From positions 1 to 36,807 of IMG/VR virus record IMGVR_UViG_3300026544_000010: DNA of 36,807 bases; one strand, written 5' to 3'. This document shows positions 15,645 to 24,616 of this stretch, piece after piece. A program made the translations under genes and the position numbers. A model generated the notes under the pieces. The model was not told where the DNA came from. It saw only the letters and a program-made list of their open reading frames with translations, and did no database searches. Position 1 is the first letter of the stretch, and each line of letters begins with the position of its first letter. This DNA is from a virus.

Positions 15645-18068
15645 ATGAAAATTACAAAATTAATTCTACATAAATATACTAGGTTTTCTTTAAACAATAT
15701 AACAACTATAACATATACACCCAAATCTAAAATACAACTTATTGCAGGTACCAATGGATGTGGTAAATCTTCTTTATTATACGAACTGTCCCCATTACCA
15801 GGAAATATAAAACAAGATTTCCTAGAAAATGGATTTAAAGAGATACATATAGAACACCATAATAACTCTTATGTATTAAGAAGCGGTGTTATTAGTCCAT
15901 TGAAACATAACTTCATTATGAATGGAGAAGAACTTAATGTGGGTGGTACTAAAAAAGTACAATTAGTTTTATGTAAACAACACTTTAATATAACTCCAGA
16001 GATACATGAGTTATTAATAGGAGTCAGGAACTTCACTACTATGTCCATAACCGACCGTAAACGATGGTTGTCGGACCTTTCTACTATAGACTATACATAT
16101 CCTATAGCTGTCTATAATAAGCTTAAATCTAGACATAGAGATATAGTAGGTGGATTAAAGATTTTAGATACAAAAATATCTTCTTTAGAAACTAATGTAT
16201 TAGATAGAGCTACTTTAGAAAATTATGTACAAGAGTTTAACCATATAAATGATTTTATATATAAACTAATATCTAAAAAACATAATATAAATATAGAAGA
16301 GAAGAATAACGACATGGAGATGTTGAACACTTTAATAAGTACAACTACTAGATACTTGGATAAAGTTGATAAACGAATAGATATAGCTTCTAAAAATGAA
16401 TTAGAGTTAACTCTAAACACAACAGAGTATAAGATAAAAGAACTTTTAGAATCCATAGAAACAGTTACGGAGTTAGATGATGGTACGGACGCTAATGAAT
16501 TGAATAATGAGATACAAGAACTAAAAACCCATAGAGATTCTATAACTGTAAATAAAGAATATGAAATAAGTAATATAGATAATGTCTTATACTATTTTAA
16601 TACTAACTATATGACATACGTAGGACACTTAAATAACCTATCAAAATACTCTATGGTAAACATAAGTATAGATAAAATAAATAAGTCTAGAGAAGTTAGA
16701 TCTTCGTTACGTCTTAAAATAGATTCTTTAGAACATACTCTTTCTAGATTAGGTTCTGAATATAAAATGTTAGAACTAAATAAGAATAAAGAATTAATGG
16801 AGTGTAGAAGTTGCGGTAATAGTTGGAAGGTTGGGTTTGATAAGAAGAGATATAAAGAAATAACAGAAGAGATAGAAGTAAAAAATAAACAACATAAAGA
16901 TTATGTAGATAAGTTAAACATAGAAGTAGAATACCTAAAAGAGATAGAAGAGTGTCAGAACACTATTAATGCATTTACTACGTTCTTAAAGTCTAATAAC
17001 ACTATAGAGATACTAGTGAACGATATAATTAGTAAGAATAATTTAATAGTAAATAGAGATACTAATATAATAATAGATAAACTACAAGAACTTAGAAACG
17101 ATCTAATAAAGTTATCAGACATTAATAAAACAAATCATAAGATAGAAGTTATTTCTGATAAGTTAAAGATGGTATTAATGAATAATGATAAACTAAGATC
17201 TCTTAACATAGAATCTAAAAAGACTTTAGAGGATAGATTAAATAGTTTATACATACAGAGGTCGTCTATAAAAGATAAGATAAAATTCATAGATGATCAA
17301 ATATCAGTAATAAAAAAGATAGAAGATAATCATAACGCGATTAGTGGCTTATTATCTAAGATGAAGACTAATGTAAAAGCGTCTTTAAATAGAAACGATA
17401 ATAACTACTATGATAATCTTATAGGTCATTTTAAGAAGTTATCTCATGATTTAGAAGTACAGATTAATGATGCTAGATTTAGTAATAAAAATATAGAATC
17501 TTTAAAGATAGAATATAGAGATCTATTAAAAACTAAAGAAGCGTTAGAGATAGGATTAAAAACGCTATCGCCTACAGAAGGGTTAATAGCTAAATCAATA
17601 TTATCTTTCTTAGGTGCATTTACTAATAATATTAATAATATAATACGTAGAATATGGACTTACAAAATGGAATTAATGCCTCCTCTATTAGGAGACGATA
17701 ATGACTTAGATTATAAGTTTATAATAAACGTAGAAGATATTAACTTTATAAAGGATATATCTAAAACATCTTCCGGTATGGGAGAAGTTATAAACTTAGC
17801 TAATAGAATAGTTGTGATGCATTTATTAGACTTAAACGACTATCCGTTATATCTAGATGAGTATGGTAGTAGATTCGATCCTAAACATAAAGACAAAGCT
17901 CATATGATAGCTAAAGAACTTAGTGATAGCTATTCACAAGTATTTATGATAAGTCATTCGCAAGAGATATATAGTTTATATCCTAATTCAGAGTTAATAA
18001 TAATTAGTCCTGATAACTTATTCATGTCAGACATTAAAGATTACAATTTAGCATTAGAAATAAAATAA
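15645..18068 (+). CDS. SbcC / Rad50 / T4 gp46-like recombination ATPase
   Basis: The 807-residue protein starts at the ATG at 15645, with AAAGGA five bases upstream; the ATG at 15624 lies before that site. The N-terminal lobe has a Walker A motif, GTNGCGKSS, at residues 35-43. A long coiled coil runs from about 170 to 650 and is broken near its middle by Cys387-x-x-Cys390 (ECRSCGNSWK), the zinc-hook motif through which two such proteins join. The C-terminal lobe has a signature-like SSGMGEVINLANRI near residue 709, Walker B PLYLDEYGSRFD with Asp738 and Glu739, and a switch histidine in ISHSQ. It would act with an SbcD/gp47 nuclease to process DNA ends for recombination or host DNA breakdown. 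No such nuclease gene is seen in this window. Confidence 0.88.
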   Translation: MKITKLILHKYTRFSLNNITTITYTPKSKIQLIAGTNGCGKSSLLYELSPLPGNIKQDFLENGFKEIHIEHHNNSYVLRSGVISPLKHNFIMNGEELNVGGTKKVQLVLCKQHFNITPEIHELLIGVRNFTTMSITDRKRWLSDLSTIDYTYPIAVYNKLKSRHRDIVGGLKILDTKISSLETNVLDRATLENYVQEFNHINDFIYKLISKKHNINIEEKNNDMEMLNTLISTTTRYLDKVDKRIDIASKNELELTLNTTEYKIKELLESIETVTELDDGTDANELNNEIQELKTHRDSITVNKEYEISNIDNVLYYFNTNYMTYVGHLNNLSKYSMVNISIDKINKSREVRSSLRLKIDSLEHTLSRLGSEYKMLELNKNKELMECRSCGNSWKVGFDKKRYKEITEEIEVKNKQHKDYVDKLNIEVEYLKEIEECQNTINAFTTFLKSNNTIEILVNDIISKNNLIVNRDTNIIIDKLQELRNDLIKLSDINKTNHKIEVISDKLKMVLMNNDKLRSLNIESKKTLEDRLNSLYIQRSSIKDKIKFIDDQISVIKKIEDNHNAISGLLSKMKTNVKASLNRNDNNYYDNLIGHFKKLSHDLEVQINDARFSNKNIESLKIEYRDLLKTKEALEIGLKTLSPTEGLIAKSILSFLGAFTNNINNIIRRIWTYKMELMPPLLGDDNDLDYKFIINVEDINFIKDISKTSSGMGEVINLANRIVVMHLLDLNDYPLYLDEYGSRFDPKHKDKAHMIAKELSDSYSQVFMISHSQEIYSLYPNSELIIISPDNLFMSDIKDYNLALEIK

Positions 18069-18081
18069 AAAACAATTCATG

Positions 18082-18107
18082 TCCACTAGCAAATATTTGC
18101 TAGTGGA
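18082..18107. terminator. Palindromic terminator after the SbcC-like gene
   Basis: A perfect 26-base palindrome has arms TCCACTAGCAAAT and ATTTGCTAGTGGA. It begins 13 bases after the SbcC-like stop. It is one of seven such palindromes, one at each convergent junction. Confidence 0.7.
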
Positions 18108-18130
18108 ATGTGTATAGACTGTTTTCTAAA

Positions 18131-18212
18131 AAGGAGGTGAGGCGTTATAAGTTCTGCTTAATAGATAACTATTTTTTAACCAACTATTTTTATCCATAGA
18201 TAACAACGCCTC
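18131..18212. other. Structured non-coding element with perfect Shine-Dalgarno and direct repeats
   Basis: This lies in the 186-base gap between the SbcC-like gene and the portal gene. AAGGAGGTGA at 18131-18140 is fully complementary to the conserved 3' end of 16S rRNA, yet no start codon with a sizeable open frame follows. GAGGCGTT (18139-18146) pairs with AACGCCTC (18205-18212), closing a 58-base loop. Inside the loop are two ATAGATAAC copies (18161 and 18196) and two tandem units, AACTATTTTTTAACC (18167) and AACTATTTTTATCC (18182). The GC-rich stem stands out in an AT-rich setting. It may be a small RNA or an RNA-stability element. Strand and function are unknown. Confidence 0.4.
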
Positions 18213-18254
18213 ATAATAATAATATGTATATAAGTATCATTCGAGATACATTAA

Positions 18255-20780
18255 TTAAAAGTCTTCTGGTGCTTCATCAGGATTATCATTTCCTTCTTCT
18301 GTAGTTCCATCTCCTGAACCACTTTCGCTTTCACCACTTCCTGACCCACTCTCTTCTGTGTTATCATCGGCAGGAGTTTCTTCTTCACCATTATCTACAG
18401 GTATCTCTTCCTCTTCTTCCTCGGATTCATATTTATCAAATATTTTACTAATTAGTTTCTTAACTTTCTTACTATCTTTTAGTACAGGTTTTAAGCCTAG
18501 AATAATGTCTTTAATATATTGTTCATATTCTTCCATTAAACTAAATTCTATTTTACCTTCTTCATCGAATGTAACTAATTCGTTTAGTTCTGGTAAGTAG
18601 TTATTGTTTCTCATCCATTTTCTTAATAAAGTATGGTATACCATATTTCTAAATTCTGATACTTTACCACCTAGTTCTACAGCTAACTCTTCGGTAATAG
18701 CTTCATCGCCTAGCACAGACTCTATAGCGTCTTCTAGTTTATCTTTATAATTAGAGAACGCTTCTTGTAAGCTATCTTCAGAAGTAGCTTCTACAGTAGG
18801 TAAAGATATCTTTAGGTTTTCACTAGTATCTCTTAGGATATATTTTATGATTAACTCATCGTTTAACTCGACATCAGTGACCTTCTTCAAGTCTTTCTTA
18901 ATATCTGGTAGTTGTTGTTTAACAATGTCTTTAATCTTATCGAATAAAACACCATCATTTTTAATTATGATTTTAACATGGTTAGTTAAACCCATATTTA
19001 ATGTATTCTGTCTCTTTTGAATCCTTCTAGCGAATAATGCGTTGTTTGTTATTTGCACAGCAGCAAAATCTATATCAACACCAGCTTCTACCATTTCAGG
19101 AGTAATACCTAACGTCATTAATATTCTATTACGTATATCTTCTTCTAATCCTTCATCTGGTTCTTGGATAGATCTATTCACATCACTAATATCGATTTTT
19201 ATGTTAGGTAAATCAGGATGATTGAATTCGTAAAAATATCCAACTTTATGCACCCATTGAGTAAGGTCGTGAATATTCAATATACCAACAGGTAATTCTA
19301 ACTGTTTATTCTTTAACGTTTCAGCGATCACTCTTTCTTTTGTTCTAGCTGGATCAGGATCTTTATCATCTAAGTCCACTGTCATTTTTACAGTTGGTAT
19401 ACTGTTCTTAATAGTAGACATCATTTTACCAAACATCAAAATAGCTCTTATACTAGATAGAACACTAATCTTTTCTAACAAAGACATACCTGTACCATTT
19501 GCTCTATATTCAAAAGCATAGAACTGAACCAACTCAGCAGGTATAAATAAAAGTCTAGTTTTCTGATTCTTTAATATTCTCAACATCATTACACGGTATA
19601 CATGGTTAACCATCGTAACATCTGCTATGTCTTTTAAATCATCACTAGTATCTATGATATTTTTAATTCTTCTATCAATTACATCGTTATAGATTTCATC
19701 AGCGTTTTGTAACATAGGTACTTTGTTTATTCTTTTATTAAGCTCTCTATTAGTTTTACTAAGTATGGTATTCTTATATAAATCAACCACATCACTATCT
19801 GAACTAGCAAACCAATCACTACCAGCTGTAAGTGGAGATCCATTCTTATCTAGCATAACAAAGTAACCTAAGTGATTAGATGGATCACCTATTACGTGTA
19901 CGGGTATAACCGATTCTGTAGGTAACTTCATAACCAATGGAAGAGATTCTTTTGCTAATAATGCTTCATCCTGAGTGTCTATATTAATTATAGGTCTATT
20001 TAAATCAGCTTTTAATTTCCTAAAGGCTACTTCTATAGCCACTTCTTCATTTTGGTCAGGAACATCTTCTTCTAAACCCACAGTTAGTTTTTTTAGTATG
20101 TTCTTTTTTATACCATCTCTATATGTTTTAGGAGCATTTAATATTTTAGTATTATCTGTTACAGTTATTAAACTGTTCACATCTATAGCATCTTCTAAAA
20201 GACCTACTGTAGATTTAAACTTACCAACTTCTTTTTTAGGTAATGTCTTAATCTTATTACTATTAAAGACGCCACTATTAGACATATACCCGTCTACGTA
20301 ATTTTCTATTCCTACGGTAGTTCCTTCATTAGTTAACTTAGTTAAGAACGAACTAGGTATAATAGCTTCTATATAAGAACCTTTCGTAAACAAACTCTCT
20401 CTTACTATTGTTTCTAGATTATCTTTTAATTTATAAAATTTATTAACGTGCTCTTCTACAGTAGTTAGTATTTGATGACTAGTCGAGATAGATAAGAAAC
20501 TATCTTCTAGCGAATAGTTTAAGGCACTAGATAATAAATCTTTAGGAGATATTATCGATGATGTTATGATATCAATAGTTAAATTTATATCAGGAAATAA
20601 TTCCAATACAGATTCATTGTTTGTTATGGATGTTATTGAATTATTACTTATATTGTTTAAATTAGCTTCGTCTAAACTAATACTGGTCGCTGATTTTTTC
20701 TCAGGACTTTCTTTTTGTGATACCAATTTATTATTGACAGAATCTAAAAAAATAGATGGGGGTGTTATGTCTTTACTCAT
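18255..20780 (-). CDS. Portal protein (phiKZ gp129-like)
   Basis: This gene encodes 841 residues starting MSKDITPPSIFLDSVNNKLV, with TAGGAG upstream. A central region, PAELVQFYAFEYRANGTGMS followed by LLEKISVLSSIRAILMFGKM, matches the pattern of large-phage portals, where a pocket-forming segment leads into a long helix. Further on, IRNRILMTLGITPEMV and ARRIQKRQNTLNMGL fit the stem and crown helices. The last 60 or so residues are almost all Glu, Asp, Ser and Gly (for example SGSGSGESESGSGDGTTEE), probably a disordered tail. The dodecameric portal sits at one capsid vertex, takes up DNA with the terminase and joins the tail. The size fits phiKZ-like portals, which are much longer than T4 gp20. 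The gene diverges from the 711-residue gene with only 32 bases between starts. Confidence 0.7.
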   Translation of the reverse strand: MSKDITPPSIFLDSVNNKLVSQKESPEKKSATSISLDEANLNNISNNSITSITNNESVLELFPDINLTIDIITSSIISPKDLLSSALNYSLEDSFLSISTSHQILTTVEEHVNKFYKLKDNLETIVRESLFTKGSYIEAIIPSSFLTKLTNEGTTVGIENYVDGYMSNSGVFNSNKIKTLPKKEVGKFKSTVGLLEDAIDVNSLITVTDNTKILNAPKTYRDGIKKNILKKLTVGLEEDVPDQNEEVAIEVAFRKLKADLNRPIINIDTQDEALLAKESLPLVMKLPTESVIPVHVIGDPSNHLGYFVMLDKNGSPLTAGSDWFASSDSDVVDLYKNTILSKTNRELNKRINKVPMLQNADEIYNDVIDRRIKNIIDTSDDLKDIADVTMVNHVYRVMMLRILKNQKTRLLFIPAELVQFYAFEYRANGTGMSLLEKISVLSSIRAILMFGKMMSTIKNSIPTVKMTVDLDDKDPDPARTKERVIAETLKNKQLELPVGILNIHDLTQWVHKVGYFYEFNHPDLPNIKIDISDVNRSIQEPDEGLEEDIRNRILMTLGITPEMVEAGVDIDFAAVQITNNALFARRIQKRQNTLNMGLTNHVKIIIKNDGVLFDKIKDIVKQQLPDIKKDLKKVTDVELNDELIIKYILRDTSENLKISLPTVEATSEDSLQEAFSNYKDKLEDAIESVLGDEAITEELAVELGGKVSEFRNMVYHTLLRKWMRNNNYLPELNELVTFDEEGKIEFSLMEEYEQYIKDIILGLKPVLKDSKKVKKLISKIFDKYESEEEEEEIPVDNGEEETPADDNTEESGSGSGESESGSGDGTTEEGNDNPDEAPEDF

Positions 20781-20812
20781 GATTAACTCCTAAATTAAAT
20801 TAAGGAACTTAA

Positions 20813-22948
20813 ATGCTTTTTACAGAACCATATACTAGAGATGTTTTAAATCTTACAAAATCAATAGTTGTATATTTACATTCAGAGTCCGTTTCAGTAA
20901 ATATAGAGTTACAAAATATTTACGGGACTAGCTACCGTTTTATCGCAGAGGATATAACAACTTGGAAACATTATTTGAACATGACAGGAGAAAAACATCA
21001 AATAGATACACAACTACTTCCTGATGGTATACAAGTTTATGTTACGGAACTAATGGGATACAGAGATCTGAATAAGCAATTATTAGAAGATTATCCAGTT
21101 ACTAGAGAAATACTAAAAAGAATGGGTGATGAGTATGATGAGTTATTAGATAAATATCCTGACTTTGAGACATTAATCAGAGGTATAGTGTACCCTGTAG
21201 ATATGTCTGTGTTAGTGAAAGCCAAAGACGGAGATATACTAGCTTATAATCATAAATTAGTAGAAAAACAAGAGCATACATTAATAGCAGAAGTACAGAA
21301 AGAAGTAAAAAGATACCTTTTAAGATGGCATATAGCTGAATACACCATAACAGATGAATATTACATACCATCTTTAATAGCGGGAATGACTAGTAGTATA
21401 TTATTAAAAATTAATAATCATAGAATGAGTAAGCAAGGAACTGAAGAGATACATTCTGTACTTATGAATGAATTCTTTAAATCGCACTTATCTCTACAAA
21501 GAGATGTAGAAATTTTATCAGAAGATATAAAACTATGGTTATATAAGAATTTAAGATACATAATAAACCACGTTGGTAAGGATAGTACTTTAGATCTTTT
21601 AGTTAAAGAAGTATTTAGAAAATCTGGCTTATACGTCAAAGAAGCTGTTATAAGAAATAGACTACCTATAGAATTTAATCAAACTAATTTATCTAAACCC
21701 TCATATTCTAAAAATACGGATAACATATTTTACGCGGAAAACGGAGATTCGTGCAATATAACTTCTAGTATAACTAATGATTTAATATTATTTAAAGAAA
21801 TAGATGAAGTTACGTACGATACAAAAACATTGATTATAAACGATGAGCGATATAGAAGAAAATTGACAAACGATGTAGCAACACCTATTAATACATTAGA
21901 AAGAACCAAAGTTATAACTATAGAATATGAAAATGCGTATAACGTTTTTCCAGCAAACGTACCAGAAATCACTCTTGAAAATTGGTTCCATATGGGTATG
22001 GTGTTAAATCAAAATAGATATGAGACATTTGTAGACCCTAATACTAAAATAACATATTATCTTAGAGAAACAGATGCTATTAAATTAGTTTTAAAACATC
22101 TGCTTATTTTAATTAATAAAGAAGAACTTTTATTAACTAATTTAACATTATCAAATATACCTAATCATGTATATAGTACAGATAACTTAATCACTGATTT
22201 ACCGGACGTTGTAGAGACCGTAAATGCATTGTTGGATGAAATGGTTATATACGACGGAACAAATACAGAAGAAGTCATAGATTCTATTATAAAATTTTAT
22301 AATCTTTTATGGGTATATGCTAACGACGAAGATAACCCGGTAATACGATCGGATATAGAATTAATATATGAAAGAATAAGAGAACCCGTAGTTGTTAGTT
22401 TATCGAATACACCTAAATCTATTTTAGAAATAACTGAAAATATTCCGTTTAACTACACAACAAACTATGACTATAGATTATCGGTTATAGAAATGACAAG
22501 AGTGTTTACAGGGATAAATATAGATAAGTCTATGGAAATAGATAATATATTAAGCAAGTTTAGAAACATCATAGATAAACTTACGTCGTATACTACACAA
22601 ACATTAGATGAGAATTTATACGCATCTGTTAGTGCAGCTAGTGACGACATAGGTGTACTGAGAGACGCTAATATAATGACACCTATTGATTCTAGATTCT
22701 ATTGTTTAGAATTACTGGATTTAACAGTGAATGTACAAGCTGATGACGCTAAAGATAAAATTTATGTAAGTAATATGAATATATCTAAAGCTAATCTATC
22801 AGGACCACTACAACCAAGAATGGATTTAGATATTGTTAATGAAGAACTCGTTGAGTTTAAAGTTATGTCTAATATGGTACTGCTAACAGATCCCGATGCT
22901 GAACAACATGCTAACGATTTACCACACGCATTACCGCATCAATTTTAA
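20813..22948 (+). CDS. Large putative virion structural protein, unknown family
   Basis: This gene encodes 711 residues starting MLFTEPYTRDVLNLTKSIVV, with AAGGAA seven bases upstream. It has no membrane segments, signal peptide or low-complexity tracts and no enzyme motif. The N-terminal 300 residues look helical with conserved-looking Tyr/Leu packing; the rest mixes strands and helices. The short 32-base divergent gap with the portal gene suggests shared timing with virion assembly genes. Possible roles are a tail, neck or baseplate wedge protein. It ends next to a palindromic terminator shared with the opposing unit. Confidence 0.6.
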   Translation: MLFTEPYTRDVLNLTKSIVVYLHSESVSVNIELQNIYGTSYRFIAEDITTWKHYLNMTGEKHQIDTQLLPDGIQVYVTELMGYRDLNKQLLEDYPVTREILKRMGDEYDELLDKYPDFETLIRGIVYPVDMSVLVKAKDGDILAYNHKLVEKQEHTLIAEVQKEVKRYLLRWHIAEYTITDEYYIPSLIAGMTSSILLKINNHRMSKQGTEEIHSVLMNEFFKSHLSLQRDVEILSEDIKLWLYKNLRYIINHVGKDSTLDLLVKEVFRKSGLYVKEAVIRNRLPIEFNQTNLSKPSYSKNTDNIFYAENGDSCNITSSITNDLILFKEIDEVTYDTKTLIINDERYRRKLTNDVATPINTLERTKVITIEYENAYNVFPANVPEITLENWFHMGMVLNQNRYETFVDPNTKITYYLRETDAIKLVLKHLLILINKEELLLTNLTLSNIPNHVYSTDNLITDLPDVVETVNALLDEMVIYDGTNTEEVIDSIIKFYNLLWVYANDEDNPVIRSDIELIYERIREPVVVSLSNTPKSILEITENIPFNYTTNYDYRLSVIEMTRVFTGINIDKSMEIDNILSKFRNIIDKLTSYTTQTLDENLYASVSAASDDIGVLRDANIMTPIDSRFYCLELLDLTVNVQADDAKDKIYVSNMNISKANLSGPLQPRMDLDIVNEELVEFKVMSNMVLLTDPDAEQHANDLPHALPHQF

Positions 22949-22954
22949 TAAAGG

Positions 22955-22985
22955 ATATTACATACAGCTCAGCTGTATGTAATAT
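22955..22985. terminator. Bidirectional terminator palindrome
   Basis: A perfect 15-base inverted repeat, ATATTACATACAGCT and AGCTGTATGTAATAT, is centred on a single C at 22970. It begins six bases after the plus-strand stop, and its right end enters the TAA of the opposing gene (22985-22987). Confidence 0.75.
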
Positions 22986-23650
22986 TATAATTTTAAGTCT
23001 AAGTGCATAGCTTTGAAATAAGCGTGCATAGTTTTTGTAGATCTACTACCGCCAGCATATTTCTTTATATCTTCTATAGATACTTCTCCATATTTATCTA
23101 TCAATGCATTCATAGCATTAGTAGCCTGACTATCACCAGATCTCGCCATCATTAATTCAGACATAGCACTAGTATAATCTTTACCTAAGAATATGTTTAA
23201 CTCTTTACTAGTTATCTTAGCACTCTTAGAAGCGTTAGCAACTTGACCAGTCAAGAAGTTTCTACTCTTTAAATGTTCAGCATAACTTATTTTCTTAACC
23301 ATATGTTGTGCCAGTCTCTTAACTGGAGTATATAATATTAGAGACTTAACTGTCGATAGAGTGGATATATTTGTATTAGGTATTTTAATAGTAGTTCTTT
23401 GGAATGGTTCGTAACCTAAATTTTTACATAACTTAAGATTCTTTTCTGTGTCTATAGAAAAACTACCACCGTTAGGTATTATAACAGAGATAGTTATTTT
23501 CTTATCTCTTAAATCTTCCATAAACTTATGAAACTCTTTGTTATTCATAGACTTAAATAAGTCTATGTATAGTTTTTCATTATCAGAACCACTAGAAGCT
23601 TTTACTATTTTTAAAATCTTATCTTCTACCTTTTTTCTGTTCTTTATCAT
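22985..23650 (-). CDS. RNA polymerase beta-like C-terminal (clamp) segment
   Basis: This gene encodes 221 residues starting MIKNRKKVEDKILKIVKASS, with AAAGG upstream. Residues 108-183 carry the informative pattern: KRLAQHMVKKISYAEHLKSR, then LTGQVANASKSAKITSKEL, then SAMSELMMARSGDSQATNAM. This parallels the beta C-terminus, where a basic helix leads to TQQPLGGKAQFGGQRFGEM and then an ELLTxKSDDxxGR stretch. The Gln-rich strand, the Gly/Ser/Lys turn, the Glu and the 'EL(M/L)..(R/K)S.D' block are in the same order. Bacterial beta uses this region to join the clamp and beta'. phiKZ-like phages split beta, so a separate C-terminal piece is expected, but 221 residues is short. The next gene starts 13 bases away in the same unit. 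Moderately confident. Confidence 0.5.
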   Translation of the reverse strand: MIKNRKKVEDKILKIVKASSGSDNEKLYIDLFKSMNNKEFHKFMEDLRDKKITISVIIPNGGSFSIDTEKNLKLCKNLGYEPFQRTTIKIPNTNISTLSTVKSLILYTPVKRLAQHMVKKISYAEHLKSRNFLTGQVANASKSAKITSKELNIFLGKDYTSAMSELMMARSGDSQATNAMNALIDKYGEVSIEDIKKYAGGSRSTKTMHAYFKAMHLDLKL

Positions 23651-23663
23651 AACAAACCTTTAT

Positions 23664-24473
23664 TTATAGTCTAACTAATAATATATCATCCAATGCTTGA
23701 TTACTAATATATTTAGTTTTATACGTAGCTTTAGCTATTCTACTAGTTAAGTATGAAGAGTGTTTAAAACCAGCTCCGAATAAATTCTCCGTAGAACCTA
23801 AACTAATCAATTCTATAGTTTCCATAAAACCACCTTCTATATATCTATCGCCTAGCATTATACCACCATTATTAACTTGCGGTTGACCGAACGAGTTATT
23901 CAATATTAATATATGTGTAGCTATTCCAGGTATGTCGTTAGGAACAGGTAAATTAGATTGTATATTCTTACTATATGTAATACAAGAAGTTTCATCACTA
24001 TCTTCATTAGTTGTATTATGTTTAGTGTTACTAACGAATGCTTTACCAGCTATAGAGAATTTATTATTAGATAGATCAACACTAGAATCAGGATGTTCTA
24101 CAAACCCGAGAGTATCAGGTATAATAATCATATCTTTAAATTTAGAATCGTAATAGATTACATCTACAGTTCCGTTGATAGATGAAGCTACATGCCCTAC
24201 ATAAATATATCTAGTTAAGTCATCAGGATCCACTAAAGCATTTTTTACATCAGCATCAGCTTTCTTAGGTGTAAATGTTTTCTTTACTCCTAGGTTATAT
24301 TCTATAGTATCTACATCTTTAGAAATAGTAGTTACTGTTCCTTCTCCATCTAGTTGTGAAATAGCTAATGGTTTATAAATACTTTTAATCGCTATTTCTA
24401 GTTGTATATTTTTACTTATATCTTTATTAGCGTAATCATCTGCTAGTAGAGCTTTTCTTAATCGTGAATTCAT
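23664..24473 (-). CDS. Protein of unknown function, probable virion component
   Basis: The 269-residue protein starts MNSRLRKALLADDYANKDIS, with AAAAGGA upstream of the ATG. The N-terminal 25 residues are helical; the rest has many short strands with Gly/Asn turns (NNGGIMLGDRYIEGGFMETI), giving a beta-rich appearance without membrane segments. It is the first gene of a two-gene unit with the polymerase beta clamp-like protein, 13 bases apart, so they are made together. The beta-rich makeup and neighbourhood suggest a structural protein, but no family was recognised. Confidence 0.6.
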   Translation of the reverse strand: MNSRLRKALLADDYANKDISKNIQLEIAIKSIYKPLAISQLDGEGTVTTISKDVDTIEYNLGVKKTFTPKKADADVKNALVDPDDLTRYIYVGHVASSINGTVDVIYYDSKFKDMIIIPDTLGFVEHPDSSVDLSNNKFSIAGKAFVSNTKHNTTNEDSDETSCITYSKNIQSNLPVPNDIPGIATHILILNNSFGQPQVNNGGIMLGDRYIEGGFMETIELISLGSTENLFGAGFKHSSYLTSRIAKATYKTKYISNQALDDILLVRL

Positions 24474-24481
24474 AGTATTCC

Positions 24482-24500
24482 TTTTATTTTTATAATCAAT
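24482..24500 (-). promoter_or_regulatory. Promoter-like element ATTGATTATAAAAATAAAA ahead of the unit starting at 24473
   Basis: The minus-strand element abuts the ribosome site and carries the same TTGATTATA core seen at 12896-12908 and 15571-15584. Confidence 0.35.
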
Positions 24501-24573
24501 TTAAACGTTCTTCAAAAATAGCTACTCAGTTAATTAAATAGACTATCCGATGTATGAGTCGCAAATATTAATA

Positions 24574-24604
24574 TAAACGCTCAGGAGTCAACCTGATGCG
24601 TTTA
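24574..24604 (-). terminator. Terminator hairpin after the RecA-like gene
   Basis: The arms TAAACGCTCAGG and CCTGATGCGTTTA pair over 12 bases with one bulged T and a six-base loop. The hairpin lies 12 bases beyond the stop of the RecA-like gene in its direction of transcription. A T/A-rich stretch follows on the minus strand. Confidence 0.6.
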
Positions 24605-24616
24605 AACTGGTATTAG

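Noticed and set aside
18126-18197. A 23-residue minus-strand frame (MDKNSWLKNSYLLSRTYNASP...) in the SbcC-portal gap
   Set aside because: It has no ribosome site at the right distance and coincides with the direct repeats and stem, so its openness is probably chance.
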